A stretch of 10,093 nucleotides of DNA from Geminicoccaceae bacterium (GTDB lineage: Bacteria > Pseudomonadota > Alphaproteobacteria > Geminicoccales > Geminicoccaceae): positions 795 through 10,887 of the forward strand of contig JAGREZ010000233.1 in the NCBI GenBank assembly GCA_020446285.1, given 5' to 3'. A model generated the notes under the pieces. The model was not told where the DNA came from, did no database searches, and worked only from the letters and a program-made list of their open reading frames with translations. Positions 1 to 6,795 of the stretch are shown here, in pieces (within the stretch, counting starts at the first letter, position 1; the number at the start of each line of letters is the position of its first letter). The position numbers and the translations under genes were made by a program.

Positions 1-675
1 CTGCCGGAAATGGCATCGGTCGCCATTGCCAACAGCCCGCTGGCCTATGGTCTTGCCATTGTCGAGAATGCCGCGCACGAGATCGTGACCATCGAGGGTG
101 CTGAACCCGCCGCCTTCGCCGATACCGATATCCGCCTCCTGAAGAAGGCGAAATCACTGCTCGCCCGCCTGCCGGTGCGCAAGCTCGACGTGCTCGCCTG
201 TCAGGAACTGGGCAAGGAGGTGAGCGGTGCGGGGATGGACTATGCCGTGATCGGCCGCACCGACATTCGCGGCATCGCCAATCCCGACCATATCGAGATG
301 GTGAAGCTCGTCGTGCTGCGGCTCACGGAGGCGACCCACGGCAACGGCATCGGCATCGGCGTCGCCGACTATGTCCCGAAGACGCTCACCGATGGTCTCG
401 ATCTCAAGAGCATGTACGAGAACGCCATCACATCCGCGCTCGGCGAGAAATGCCGGATCCCCATCGTCCTGCCGAGCGAGCGCGAGACGCTTCAGGCGGC
501 CTTCGCCACCTGCTGGAACACCGACCCGGCCAGCTGGCGCTATTGCCAGATCCGCAACACCCTGTCGCTCGACGAGGTTCTCGTGAGCCGACCGGTCATG
601 GAGGAACTCGGTGCGGACGGCACGCTCGAGCCGCTCGAATTCGACGATGAGGGACGGCTGTTGACGATACTTTGA
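1..675 (+). CDS. LarA/DUF2088-like protein, C-terminal part (5' end outside window)
   Basis: The reading frame is open from the first base, so the gene starts upstream and the ATG at 10 is probably internal. About 224 residues are visible. Two stretches match what I remember of DUF2088/LarA-like proteins (nickel-pincer lactate racemase superfamily). One runs LDVLACQELGKEVSGAGMD followed by VIGR. The other is a conserved HGNGIGIGVADY segment, followed by IPIVLPSERETLQAA. Full-length members are roughly 420-430 residues, so this is about the C-terminal half. The canonical LarA YQxxK cluster is not visible here, so this is unlikely to be lactate racemase itself; racemisation or epimerisation of another hydroxyacid is possible but unproven. 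The downstream dehydrogenase starts 85 bases after the stop on the same strand, which suggests one operon. Family assignment is from recall and substrate is unknown. Confidence 0.6.
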   Translation: MPEMASVAIANSPLAYGLAIVENAAHEIVTIEGAEPAAFADTDIRLLKKAKSLLARLPVRKLDVLACQELGKEVSGAGMDYAVIGRTDIRGIANPDHIEMVKLVVLRLTEATHGNGIGIGVADYVPKTLTDGLDLKSMYENAITSALGEKCRIPIVLPSERETLQAAFATCWNTDPASWRYCQIRNTLSLDEVLVSRPVMEELGADGTLEPLEFDDEGRLLTIL

Positions 676-760
676 CATTGTGAAGCGCCGGAATTCATCG
701 CACGCTGCGGCAAGGATGGAGGACATGCCGGTGCATCCGGTGGATCGACCGGAGGGGGCG

Positions 761-1519
761 ATGAGCGAACTCGAGGGTAGACATGCGGTCGTGACCGGCG
801 GTGGATCGGGTATCGGAGCCGCGATCGCGGCAGCGCTCGGCGGTGCGGGAGCCATGGTCACCATTGCCGGACGGCGGATTGCACCGCTTCAGGAGATCGC
901 CCGCGAGCATCCGCGAATCGAGGGCATCTCCTGCGATGTCACCGACGAAGCCTCCGTCACGGCGCTGTTCGAACAGGCCGGCCGCCGGGCTCCGGTCGAT
1001 ATCGTCATCGCCAATGCCGGCATCGCCGAGAGCAATCCCTTCGACCGCACGCCGCTCGACCAGTGGCAGCGAATCATGGACATCAATCTCACCGGCGTGT
1101 TTCTCACCCTGCGCGAGGGCTATCGCGGCATGAAGGGCCGCGATTACGGCCGGCTGATCGCGATTTCCTCCATCGCCGGCGTGCGCGGCTACGGCTATGT
1201 CGCCCCCTATTGCGCCTCCAAGCACGGTGTGATCGGCCTCGTCCGCGCACTCGCCCGGGAAACCGCCGGCAAGGGCATCACCGCAAACAGCATCTGTCCG
1301 GGCTATGCCGAAACGCCTATGCTCGAGCGCAGCGTCGACACGATCCGGGCGAAGACCGGCATGAACGATGAGGATGCGCGGAAATCGCTCTCCGCGGCCA
1401 ATCCCGCCGGCCACTTCATCCAGCCCGGCGAAGTCGCGTCGGCCGCGCTCTGGCTCTGCGGTCACGAGGCGCGGTCGGTCACAGGGCAGGCAATCACGAT
1501 CTCGGGTGGCGATCCCTGA
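761..1519 (+). CDS. Short-chain dehydrogenase/reductase (classical SDR)
   Basis: This 252-residue protein has the usual length and motifs of a classical SDR, an NAD(P)-dependent oxidoreductase of hydroxy/keto substrates in the cytoplasm. Visible are the nucleotide-binding TGGGSGIG (residues 12-19), NAG (85-87), structural Asn109, catalytic Ser137, the YCASK active site (Tyr150, Lys154), PG at 180-181 and a C-terminal TGQAITISGG. After the second strand, the sequence AGRR (Arg38/Arg39) replaces the Asp typical of NAD enzymes, which hints at NADP(H) preference. The frame is open back to a GTG at 680, but the ATG at 761 is chosen because GGAGGGGG lies at 751-758 and the protein then begins just before the Rossmann fold. 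It sits 65 bp before the aryl-CoA ligase. Such SDRs occur in aerobic aryl-CoA gene clusters as 3-hydroxyacyl-CoA dehydrogenases; that role here is inferred. Confidence 0.88.
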   Translation: MSELEGRHAVVTGGGSGIGAAIAAALGGAGAMVTIAGRRIAPLQEIAREHPRIEGISCDVTDEASVTALFEQAGRRAPVDIVIANAGIAESNPFDRTPLDQWQRIMDINLTGVFLTLREGYRGMKGRDYGRLIAISSIAGVRGYGYVAPYCASKHGVIGLVRALARETAGKGITANSICPGYAETPMLERSVDTIRAKTGMNDEDARKSLSAANPAGHFIQPGEVASAALWLCGHEARSVTGQAITISGGDP

Positions 1520-1584
1520 CGGATTCCGCCCCGATCGCCGATCGGTCCGGCGCAATGCCGGATCGCACATGCGGGAGAACGAAA

Positions 1585-3201
1585 ATGCTCGGTCCAACCG
1601 GACATGTCGACAGTTTCGCGCGTGACAATCTTCCGCCGGCGGATCAATGGCCGGACCTGCTTTATGGCAGTTTCAACTATCCGGACTACCTCAACGCCGC
1701 CGTCGAACTCACCGACCGCATGGTCGAACGCGGTTTCGGCGATCATGTCGCCCTCATCGGCAATGGCCGCCAGCGGACCTACAAGGAACTGGCGGACTGG
1801 ACCAACCGCCTCGCCCATGCGCTCATCGACGATTATGGCGTCAGGCCGGGCAATCGCGTGCTCATCCGCGCACCGAACAATCCGGCGCTCGTCGCCTGCT
1901 GGCTTGCCGCGACCAAGGCCGGTGCCGTGGTCGTCAACACCATGCCGCTGCTGCGCGCCGGCGAACTCGCACAGATCGTCGACAAGGCGGAGGTCCAGCT
2001 TGCCCTGTGCGACACGCGGATCATGGACGAGCTCGTCAAGGTGGCGAAGGACAGCCGGTTTCTCGGCAAGGTGGTGGGCTTCGACGGCACCGCCAACCAC
2101 GATGCCGAACTCGACCGGATCGCGCTCGGCAAGCCCGTGCGCTTCGAGGCGGTGCGCACCGGACGCGATGATGTCGCCCTTCTGGGGTTCACCTCGGGTA
2201 CGACCGGCAAGCCGAAGGCGACGATGCACTTCCATCGTGACCTGCTCATCATCGCCGACGGCTATGCCAGGGAGGTGCTCGGCGTGACCCCCGACGATGT
2301 GTTCGTCGGCTCTCCGCCGCTCGCCTTCACCTTCGGCCTCGGCGGCCTCGCCATCTTCCCGCTGCGCTTCGGTGCCACCGCGACATTGCTCGAATCGGCG
2401 ACACCGCCCAACATGGTCGAGATCATCGAGACCTACAGGGCGACCATCAGCTTCACCGCGCCCACCGCCTATCGGGTGATGCTCAGGGCGATGGACGAGG
2501 GCGCCGACCTTTCCTCGCTGCGCATCGCCGTTTCCGCCGGCGAGACCCTGCCCGCACCGGTCTTCGAGGAGTGGACGAGGAAGACCGGCAAGCCCATTCT
2601 CGACGGTATCGGCGCCACCGAACTCCTGCATATCTTCATCAGCAATCGTCAGGGCGACGCAAGGCCCGGCACCACCGGCCGTCCGGTCATGCACTACGAA
2701 GCGAAGGTGGTCGATGACGGCATGCGCGAAGTCCCGCACGGCGAGATCGGCAAGCTCGCCGTGCGCGGGCCCACCGGCTGCCGTTATCTCGCGGATGAAA
2801 GACAAAAGACCTATGTCCGCGACGGCTGGAACGTGACCGGCGACAGCTTCATCCAGGACGCGGACGGCGTCTTCCGTTTCGCCGCCCGCTCCGACGACAT
2901 GATCGTCTCATCGGGCTACAACATCGCCGGGCCGGAGGTGGAAGCGGCCCTGCTGGCGCATGACGATGTGCTCGAATGCGCCGTCATCGGCACGCCCGAC
3001 GAGGAACGCGGACAGATCGTCGAGGCGCATGTCGTACTGGCCGATGGCTGCTCGGGCGATCAGGCCTGCATCGAGCGGTTGCAACGGCATGTCAAGGACA
3101 CCATTGCACCCTACAAATACCCCCGCCGGATCGTCTTCACCGACGCCCTGCCCAAGACCCAGACCGGCAAGATCCAGCGCTTCAGACTGCGTTCCACCTG
3201 A
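1585..3201 (+). CDS. Benzoate/2-aminobenzoate-CoA ligase family protein (AMP-binding)
   Basis: This 538-residue ANL-superfamily adenylating enzyme should convert a carboxylic acid, ATP and CoA to acyl-CoA, AMP and PPi in the cytoplasm. It shows the P-loop TSGTTGKPK (203-211), GIGATE (341-346), TGD (418-420), the hinge RSDDMIVSSGYNI (from Arg435) and the C-terminal catalytic Lys529 in PKTQTGKIQR. The N-terminus MLGPTGHVDSFARDNLPP is, from memory, typical of benzoate/anthranilate-CoA ligase-like proteins rather than fatty-acid ligases. ATG 1585 is preferred to ATG 1555 because GGGAG precedes it by about 8 bases and it matches that N-terminus. It probably activates an aromatic acid for degradation together with the upstream SDR; anthranilate, benzoate and salicylate cannot be separated by eye. 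The last codons and stop (TCC ACC TGA) fall inside a 14-bp repeat unit that recurs at 3292-3305. Confidence 0.88.
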   Translation: MLGPTGHVDSFARDNLPPADQWPDLLYGSFNYPDYLNAAVELTDRMVERGFGDHVALIGNGRQRTYKELADWTNRLAHALIDDYGVRPGNRVLIRAPNNPALVACWLAATKAGAVVVNTMPLLRAGELAQIVDKAEVQLALCDTRIMDELVKVAKDSRFLGKVVGFDGTANHDAELDRIALGKPVRFEAVRTGRDDVALLGFTSGTTGKPKATMHFHRDLLIIADGYAREVLGVTPDDVFVGSPPLAFTFGLGGLAIFPLRFGATATLLESATPPNMVEIIETYRATISFTAPTAYRVMLRAMDEGADLSSLRIAVSAGETLPAPVFEEWTRKTGKPILDGIGATELLHIFISNRQGDARPGTTGRPVMHYEAKVVDDGMREVPHGEIGKLAVRGPTGCRYLADERQKTYVRDGWNVTGDSFIQDADGVFRFAARSDDMIVSSGYNIAGPEVEAALLAHDDVLECAVIGTPDEERGQIVEAHVVLADGCSGDQACIERLQRHVKDTIAPYKYPRRIVFTDALPKTQTGKIQRFRLRST

Positions 3202-3318
3202 ACGAACCGACGCCAGAGCGGATCCCGATCACATGCGATCGGTCTGCCGCTCTATCTCCTTGTTTCGCCGCGTTTCCTGATCGTTCAGGTGGTTCCACCT
3301 GAACGGGAAATGCTCTAG
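3191..3318. repeat. Palindromic intergenic repeat element between convergent genes
   Basis: The element combines three structures. A 14-bp unit GTTCCACCTGAACG occurs at 3191-3204 and again, identically, at 3292-3305. A nested stem-loop follows the first copy: AGAGCGG (3215-3221) pairs with CCGCTCT (3247-3253), and inside it CCGATC (3225-3230) pairs with GATCGG (3237-3242). A long dyad then follows: CGTTCAGGTGG (3282-3292) and CCACCTGAACG (3295-3305) are perfect 11-bp arms, extended by TTTCC (3273-3277) with GGAAA (3306-3310) around a 4-base bulge. The end, GCTCTAG, echoes the AGAGC near the start. From memory, similar elements are dispersed between genes in alphaproteobacteria; copy number here is unknown. 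It lies between convergent genes and could help end transcription from both sides, although there is no T-tract. Confidence 0.7.
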
Positions 3319-3332
3319 CAAGGCTGACGAGG

Positions 3333-4295
3333 TCAACCGGTCGGATCGGCGAGCCAGCGGCCAATCACGTCGAGGGGATCGGCGCCGGTCGAGACCGGAC
3401 GCGAGACATCGGCGGTCCAGCCGGTCATCGAACCGTCATAGAGCCGGACGCGATGATAGCCGAGCATCTCGGAGAGGACGAACCAGTTGGTGGCGGCCCA
3501 GTGGCCGGTGTTGCAATAGCTGATGACCAGATCGGCCTCGCCACTGCTCACCGCATCCGGAACGAGACTTTCAAGGACCTCGCGCGGCAGCAGGCGGCCG
3601 TCATCGCCGAAGAAGACGGCCTGTTCCACGCCGATCGAGCCGGGAATGCGACCCGCCGCCAGCGCCTTGCCGTGCTTCTCCTCGCCCCGATACTGCTTTT
3701 CCGGACGGGCATCGATACGAACGGTCTTCGGATCGTTCAGGCTCGCGGCCACCTCTTCCGTCGTGACCAGAAGTCCGGGCCTGATGTCGGCATCGAAGAT
3801 GTCGGGCTCGGTGACCACGACTTCGCCGGTTTCGAGCGGTCGTGACGGATCGGCGATCCACGCATTGTAGCCGCCGTCGAGGATCGAGACGCGATCGTGA
3901 CCGAGATAGCGAAAGGTCCAGTAGACGCGCGCGGCACTGCCGAAATCCGACGGTCCGACCCCGCCATGGACGATGACGACATCATCGTCATTGCCGATGC
4001 CGAGATTGCCGATCAGGGCCTCGAGCACATCGATGCCGGGGGTCATGCCGACCACGCCATCCACCACGGTGCGCCAGCCGGCCTGAAGGTAGTTGCTGTA
4101 GACGGCGCCCGGTACATGCCCCTTCGCGAACGTCTCGAGCGAGCCGCCGTCGATATCGTTGCGGATGTCGATGATGGCGAGATCGCTGTCCTGCAACCGC
4201 GTCTCGAGACTGTCGGCATCGATCAGCGGACCGGCGGCGGCCGGCAGGGCCGTTACGAGCGCGATGGCAAACGGAAGGAACGATACGGGTCGCAT
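3333..4295 (-). CDS. Exported two-domain sulfurtransferase (rhodanese)
   Basis: This 320-residue protein has a signal peptide (residues 1-21, hydrophobic core then LPAAA/G) and two rhodanese-like domains at about 24-152 and 177-305, the layout of thiosulfate or 3-mercaptopyruvate sulfurtransferases. The N-terminal domain has DIR, GHVPGAVYSNY and LDGGYNAW but HGGVGP instead of an active-site cysteine, as expected for the inactive half. The C-terminal domain has IDARP, GRIPGSIG and the active-site loop CNTGHWAATNW, with Cys261 the only cysteine I see. Tandem rhodaneses move sulfane sulfur from a donor to a thiol acceptor or cyanide through a cysteine persulfide; the signal peptide puts this one in the periplasm. 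The start is supported by GAGGAG just upstream on the minus strand. It is divergent from the gene at 4437. Donor and acceptor are not evident. Confidence 0.88.
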   Translation of the reverse strand: MRPVSFLPFAIALVTALPAAAGPLIDADSLETRLQDSDLAIIDIRNDIDGGSLETFAKGHVPGAVYSNYLQAGWRTVVDGVVGMTPGIDVLEALIGNLGIGNDDDVVIVHGGVGPSDFGSAARVYWTFRYLGHDRVSILDGGYNAWIADPSRPLETGEVVVTEPDIFDADIRPGLLVTTEEVAASLNDPKTVRIDARPEKQYRGEEKHGKALAAGRIPGSIGVEQAVFFGDDGRLLPREVLESLVPDAVSSGEADLVISYCNTGHWAATNWFVLSEMLGYHRVRLYDGSMTGWTADVSRPVSTGADPLDVIGRWLADPTG

Positions 4296-4436
4296 GGGTG
4301 TCTCCTCGGCATTTCATTTACAATGTTAATGCGTGATACAAATTTCAATCCAATCTTTTAGTGTTATATTTAATTCACTCGCTCTTGAGGAAATGCGCGC
4401 TAGATTCACGCCGGTCCCCCGCCAGCGAGGAATTGC
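4296..4436. promoter_or_regulatory. AT-rich divergent promoter region
   Basis: These 141 bases separate the divergent rhodanese and secreted-protein genes and must carry promoters for both. The stretch from about 4310 to 4380 is strikingly AT-rich against the GC-rich surroundings. On the plus strand TATATT (4365-4370) resembles a -10 box with a weak TTTCAA (4343-4348) 16 bases upstream. On the minus strand the same hexamer reads TTGAAA, a fair -35, but no good -10 follows. AGTG (4360-4363) and CACT (4376-4379) form short inverted arms around the plus-strand -10 and could be an operator. Ribosome sites are clear on both sides: GAGG at 4427-4430 for the plus gene and GAGGAG for the minus gene. 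The exact promoter elements are guesses. Confidence 0.45.
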
Positions 4437-5861
4437 ATGTACGTCGCGAAAACTGCTGCCGCCTTCGGCTTCCTTCTGCTCGCGAACGCTGCCGAAGCGC
4501 GCGCCGCCGGTGACGCGACGGCTCTCGTCGAAGCGCTTCAACAGGCGACCGGTGCCGGTGTCCTCGTCACCCATGGCGAAATCGTCGACGATCCCCGGAC
4601 CGGCGAAGGCACGATCCACGAGCTTCGGATAGGCCGGGCGCCGATGATCCTGGACATAGGAGAGGTTCGCATTGCCGGCATGCAGATGGCCGATAATGGC
4701 GACATTGCCGCAATCGGCAGCCTCTCTCTCGATGATGTCGACATCGCGACCGGTGCCGACAGCCGCGTGACGATCCATGATCTGGAACTCTCCGACCTCG
4801 ACGTGGCAGCGCTTGCAGAACTGCTCGAGAACGGAATGACGCACGAGCTTGCCGGCCGCTTCGACATGGGTTCCGCCGTCGGGCACGGGATCGCGCTCCG
4901 GGTGGACGACCTGTTCGCGACGATGGACCGCATGACATCCCGGGGTATCGTCGCCGGCCGTCTGTCGAACCTGGATCTGGAGCGGATGATGATCGAGGAC
5001 GCCGGACACGGCGCCAGCATCTCGCTGCGCCAGCTCGTCGCCAGCGGATTGTCGCTCGATCGGCTCGTCCAGCACGGCAAGCTGGTCGAGGGACGCGACG
5101 AACAGGCCGTCTTCGATGCCGATCTCTATCGTGATGCCGTGTTCGCCGGACTGCCCTCGTCCATCATCGCAACCGATCTTTCCGCCGACGGACCGAACGG
5201 CCGCCTGACGCTGCCCGGACTGCGGTTCGAGAGCCATCGGGACGGCGAACATGGTGTTGTCGAAACCGTCTCGGCCGAATCCATCGAAATCCACGATTTC
5301 GACGCCACGGCGGCCATCGGCGGCGCGGCTCCGGGCATGGCCGCTCCCAATGGTCCGTGGCGCTCCTCTCTCTCGGGCGAAATGCGAACGGACATGCGCG
5401 ACTTTGAAACCGAAGGTACGCTCGCGCTTCGTGCCGAGGGAATGGGAGCGCTCGATGTGGCCTTTTCCGGATCCGGGCTGGCATTTCTCGATGCCGGAGC
5501 CGCGGGCCTGCCGCCGGCGATGCTCTCGGGCCTCATGATCGACTACGAAGACCGGGGGCTCGTCGCCGAGAGCATCGACGGCATGGCAAGCGCCATGGGC
5601 ATGGATCGCAATGCCTTTGCCTTCCAGATCGCCACATTCGCCCGCATGTTCCTCGCCGGCGCCGGCACATCTCCACGGATCGGCAATGCCCTGCGCGCCA
5701 TCGAGGAGTTCGTGGCAAGCCCTGAACGTTTCGTGATCACCCTCGATCCGCCAGAGCCCATGGCCCTCGATGGAATCGAACGGCGACCCTATCAGCTGGA
5801 TGACATCGCCCCCCTGCTCGATCAGTGGGGCGTGGAGATCACGGCCGGCCCCCGCGACTGA
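4437..5861 (+). CDS. Secreted/periplasmic protein of unknown function
   Basis: I do not recognise this 474-residue protein. It starts with a short signal peptide (residues 1-23, core FGFLLLA, then EARA/AGD), so it should be exported. There is no lipobox, no later membrane segment and no cysteine. Residues about 40-290 alternate short hydrophobic stretches with Asp/Ser/Gly, in segments such as IHELRIGRAPMILDIGEVRIAG, VTIHDLELSDLDV, LSNLDLERMMIED and SAESIEIHDFDA. This suggests repeated beta-strands, as in AsmA-like or lipid-binding periplasmic proteins. Residues about 390-425 look helical, and the end (FVITLDPPEPMALDGI) returns to strand. The protein is acidic. GAGG six bases upstream of ATG 4437 supports the start. 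It lies 172 bp before a membrane-lipid operon on the same strand, but a promoter-like sequence between them argues for a separate unit. A lipid-related periplasmic role is speculation. Confidence 0.75.
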   Translation: MYVAKTAAAFGFLLLANAAEARAAGDATALVEALQQATGAGVLVTHGEIVDDPRTGEGTIHELRIGRAPMILDIGEVRIAGMQMADNGDIAAIGSLSLDDVDIATGADSRVTIHDLELSDLDVAALAELLENGMTHELAGRFDMGSAVGHGIALRVDDLFATMDRMTSRGIVAGRLSNLDLERMMIEDAGHGASISLRQLVASGLSLDRLVQHGKLVEGRDEQAVFDADLYRDAVFAGLPSSIIATDLSADGPNGRLTLPGLRFESHRDGEHGVVETVSAESIEIHDFDATAAIGGAAPGMAAPNGPWRSSLSGEMRTDMRDFETEGTLALRAEGMGALDVAFSGSGLAFLDAGAAGLPPAMLSGLMIDYEDRGLVAESIDGMASAMGMDRNAFAFQIATFARMFLAGAGTSPRIGNALRAIEEFVASPERFVITLDPPEPMALDGIERRPYQLDDIAPLLDQWGVEITAGPRD

Positions 5862-5890
5862 CACCGCATCCCGCCGGCAATGATCGGTGC

Positions 5891-5929
5891 GTCGACAGGG
5901 GAAGAACCACGGGATTCTGCGTCCCCGAC
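5891..5929 (+). other. Imperfect stem-loop downstream of the secreted-protein gene
   Basis: GGGGA (5898-5902) plus AGAA (5903-5906) pairs with TTCT (5915-5918) and TCCCC (5922-5926), with a 3-base bulge (5919-5921) and an 8-base loop. GTC/GAC at 5891-5893 and 5927-5929 could extend it. It begins 30 bases after the stop codon and could attenuate read-through, but there is no T-run after it, so it is not a classic intrinsic terminator. Confidence 0.3.
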
Positions 5930-5961
5930 AACACAACCCGATGCGAAGCGGCAGCGTGTCG

Positions 5962-5990
5962 CTTGCCCAACGGGATTGCGGACACTAGCT
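5962..5990 (+). promoter_or_regulatory. Candidate sigma-70 promoter of the lipid operon
   Basis: CTTGCC (5962-5967) and CTAGCT (5985-5990) are separated by exactly 17 bases. This resembles the alphaproteobacterial housekeeping pattern CTTGAC-N17-CTATAT, with one mismatch in the -35 and two in the -10. Transcription would begin near 5997, leaving a leader of about 37 bases before ATG 6034, with GGGA at 6024-6027 as ribosome site. It is the best candidate in the 172-bp gap between the secreted-protein gene and the hydroxylase gene. The match is by eye only. Confidence 0.4.
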
Positions 5991-6033
5991 AAAGGCGAGG
6001 AAAACCCATCACCTCTTCCAATCGGGAACGGCC

Positions 6034-6795
6034 ATGTTGACGTCCTGGGGACCCTGGAGCGACCGCACCTATTTTCTCGACAAGATGACGCTCGCGGATC
6101 TGGTGCGCGCCTATTTCACCCATTACTCCATTCAGGCCTACATCCTGCTGGCCGTGCTCGCAATCGCCGCATCGGCCTTTTTCGCGGATGGCTGGGGCGG
6201 TCCGGTGGCGGCCGCAATCCTCGTCGTCCTGCTCTATCCCTTCGTCGAGTATGTCGTGCATCGCCACCTCCTGCACTCGCACATGCTCTTCAAGCACAAG
6301 GCGACGGCGAAGGTCTGGAAGCGCATCCACTACGATCACCACCAGAACCCGCACGATCTGGCGGTGCTGTTCGGCGCGCTCTACACCACCCTGCCCACCA
6401 TCGCCATCATCACCCTTGCTGTCGGCTATCTGGTCGACGGTGCCGCCGGCGCATGCGCGGCGTTCGCCGCCGGCTGTCTCGTCTTCTGCGTCTACGAGTT
6501 CACCCACTGCATGCAGCATCTGCCGTTCAATCCGAAAAACACCTTTCTCCGCAACGTCAAGCAGCGCCACCTCGCCCACCACTTCCACAGCGAGCGCGGT
6601 AATTTCGGCATCACGCAGAATATCTTCGACCATGTGTTCGGCACATTCTATGCCCGACCGAAGGATATTCCCCGAAGCGAGACGGTGCACAATCTCGGCT
6701 ACACCGGTGCGCTGAGGGAGACCTATCCCTGGGTCGCCGAACTGAGCGCCGACGACGAGACCTACGCCCGGCGACGCACCCGTCGTGAAGCCTGA
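6034..6795 (+). CDS. Fatty acid hydroxylase/sterol desaturase superfamily membrane protein
   Basis: This 253-residue integral inner-membrane protein carries the eight-histidine di-iron signature of the superfamily: HRHLLH (His76/78/81), HYDHH (His99, 102, 103), HCMQH (His158, 162) and HLAHHFH (His179, 182, 183, 185). Hydrophobic segments lie at about 34-52, 57-75, 111-135 and 139-156, placing the histidine clusters on the cytoplasmic face. Members use O2 and an electron donor to hydroxylate or desaturate lipids: fatty acyl chains of ceramides (FA2H/Scs7 type), sphingoid bases, sterols or carotenoids. No cytochrome b5 domain is fused, so electrons must come from elsewhere. The stop overlaps the next gene by 11 bp, implying translational coupling to the GNAT-fold acyltransferase and favouring an acyl-chain or long-chain-base substrate. 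The family is secure; the substrate is inferred from context. Confidence 0.87.
   Translation: MLTSWGPWSDRTYFLDKMTLADLVRAYFTHYSIQAYILLAVLAIAASAFFADGWGGPVAAAILVVLLYPFVEYVVHRHLLHSHMLFKHKATAKVWKRIHYDHHQNPHDLAVLFGALYTTLPTIAIITLAVGYLVDGAAGACAAFAAGCLVFCVYEFTHCMQHLPFNPKNTFLRNVKQRHLAHHFHSERGNFGITQNIFDHVFGTFYARPKDIPRSETVHNLGYTGALRETYPWVAELSADDETYARRRTRREA

Noticed and set aside
672..677. Perfect TTGACA at the end of the LarA-like gene as a -35 box for the SDR
   Set aside because: No acceptable -10 hexamer lies 16-18 bases downstream, and the genes look like one operon.
680..760. 27-residue N-terminal extension of the SDR from the GTG at 680
   Set aside because: The strong ribosome site at 751-758 and usual SDR length favour ATG 761; the extension has no targeting signal.
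1462..2805. 447-codon open frame on the minus strand opposite the CoA ligase
   Set aside because: The plus strand carries all ligase motifs; the antisense translation is low-complexity and matches nothing known.
3273..3310. Palindrome as a classic rho-independent terminator of the ligase
   Set aside because: There is no T-run on either side and the loop is too tight. It fits a dispersed palindromic repeat better, though it may still affect transcription.
4326..5936. 536-codon open frame on the minus strand opposite the secreted-protein gene
   Set aside because: Its translation is rich in His, Arg, Gly and Asp with no domain pattern, as expected from the antisense of a GC-rich gene. The plus-strand gene has a signal peptide and a ribosome site.
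5880..6602. 240-codon plus-strand open frame overlapping the hydroxylase
   Set aside because: Out-of-frame shadow, Pro/Arg/His-rich, covering a gene with a complete histidine-motif set.
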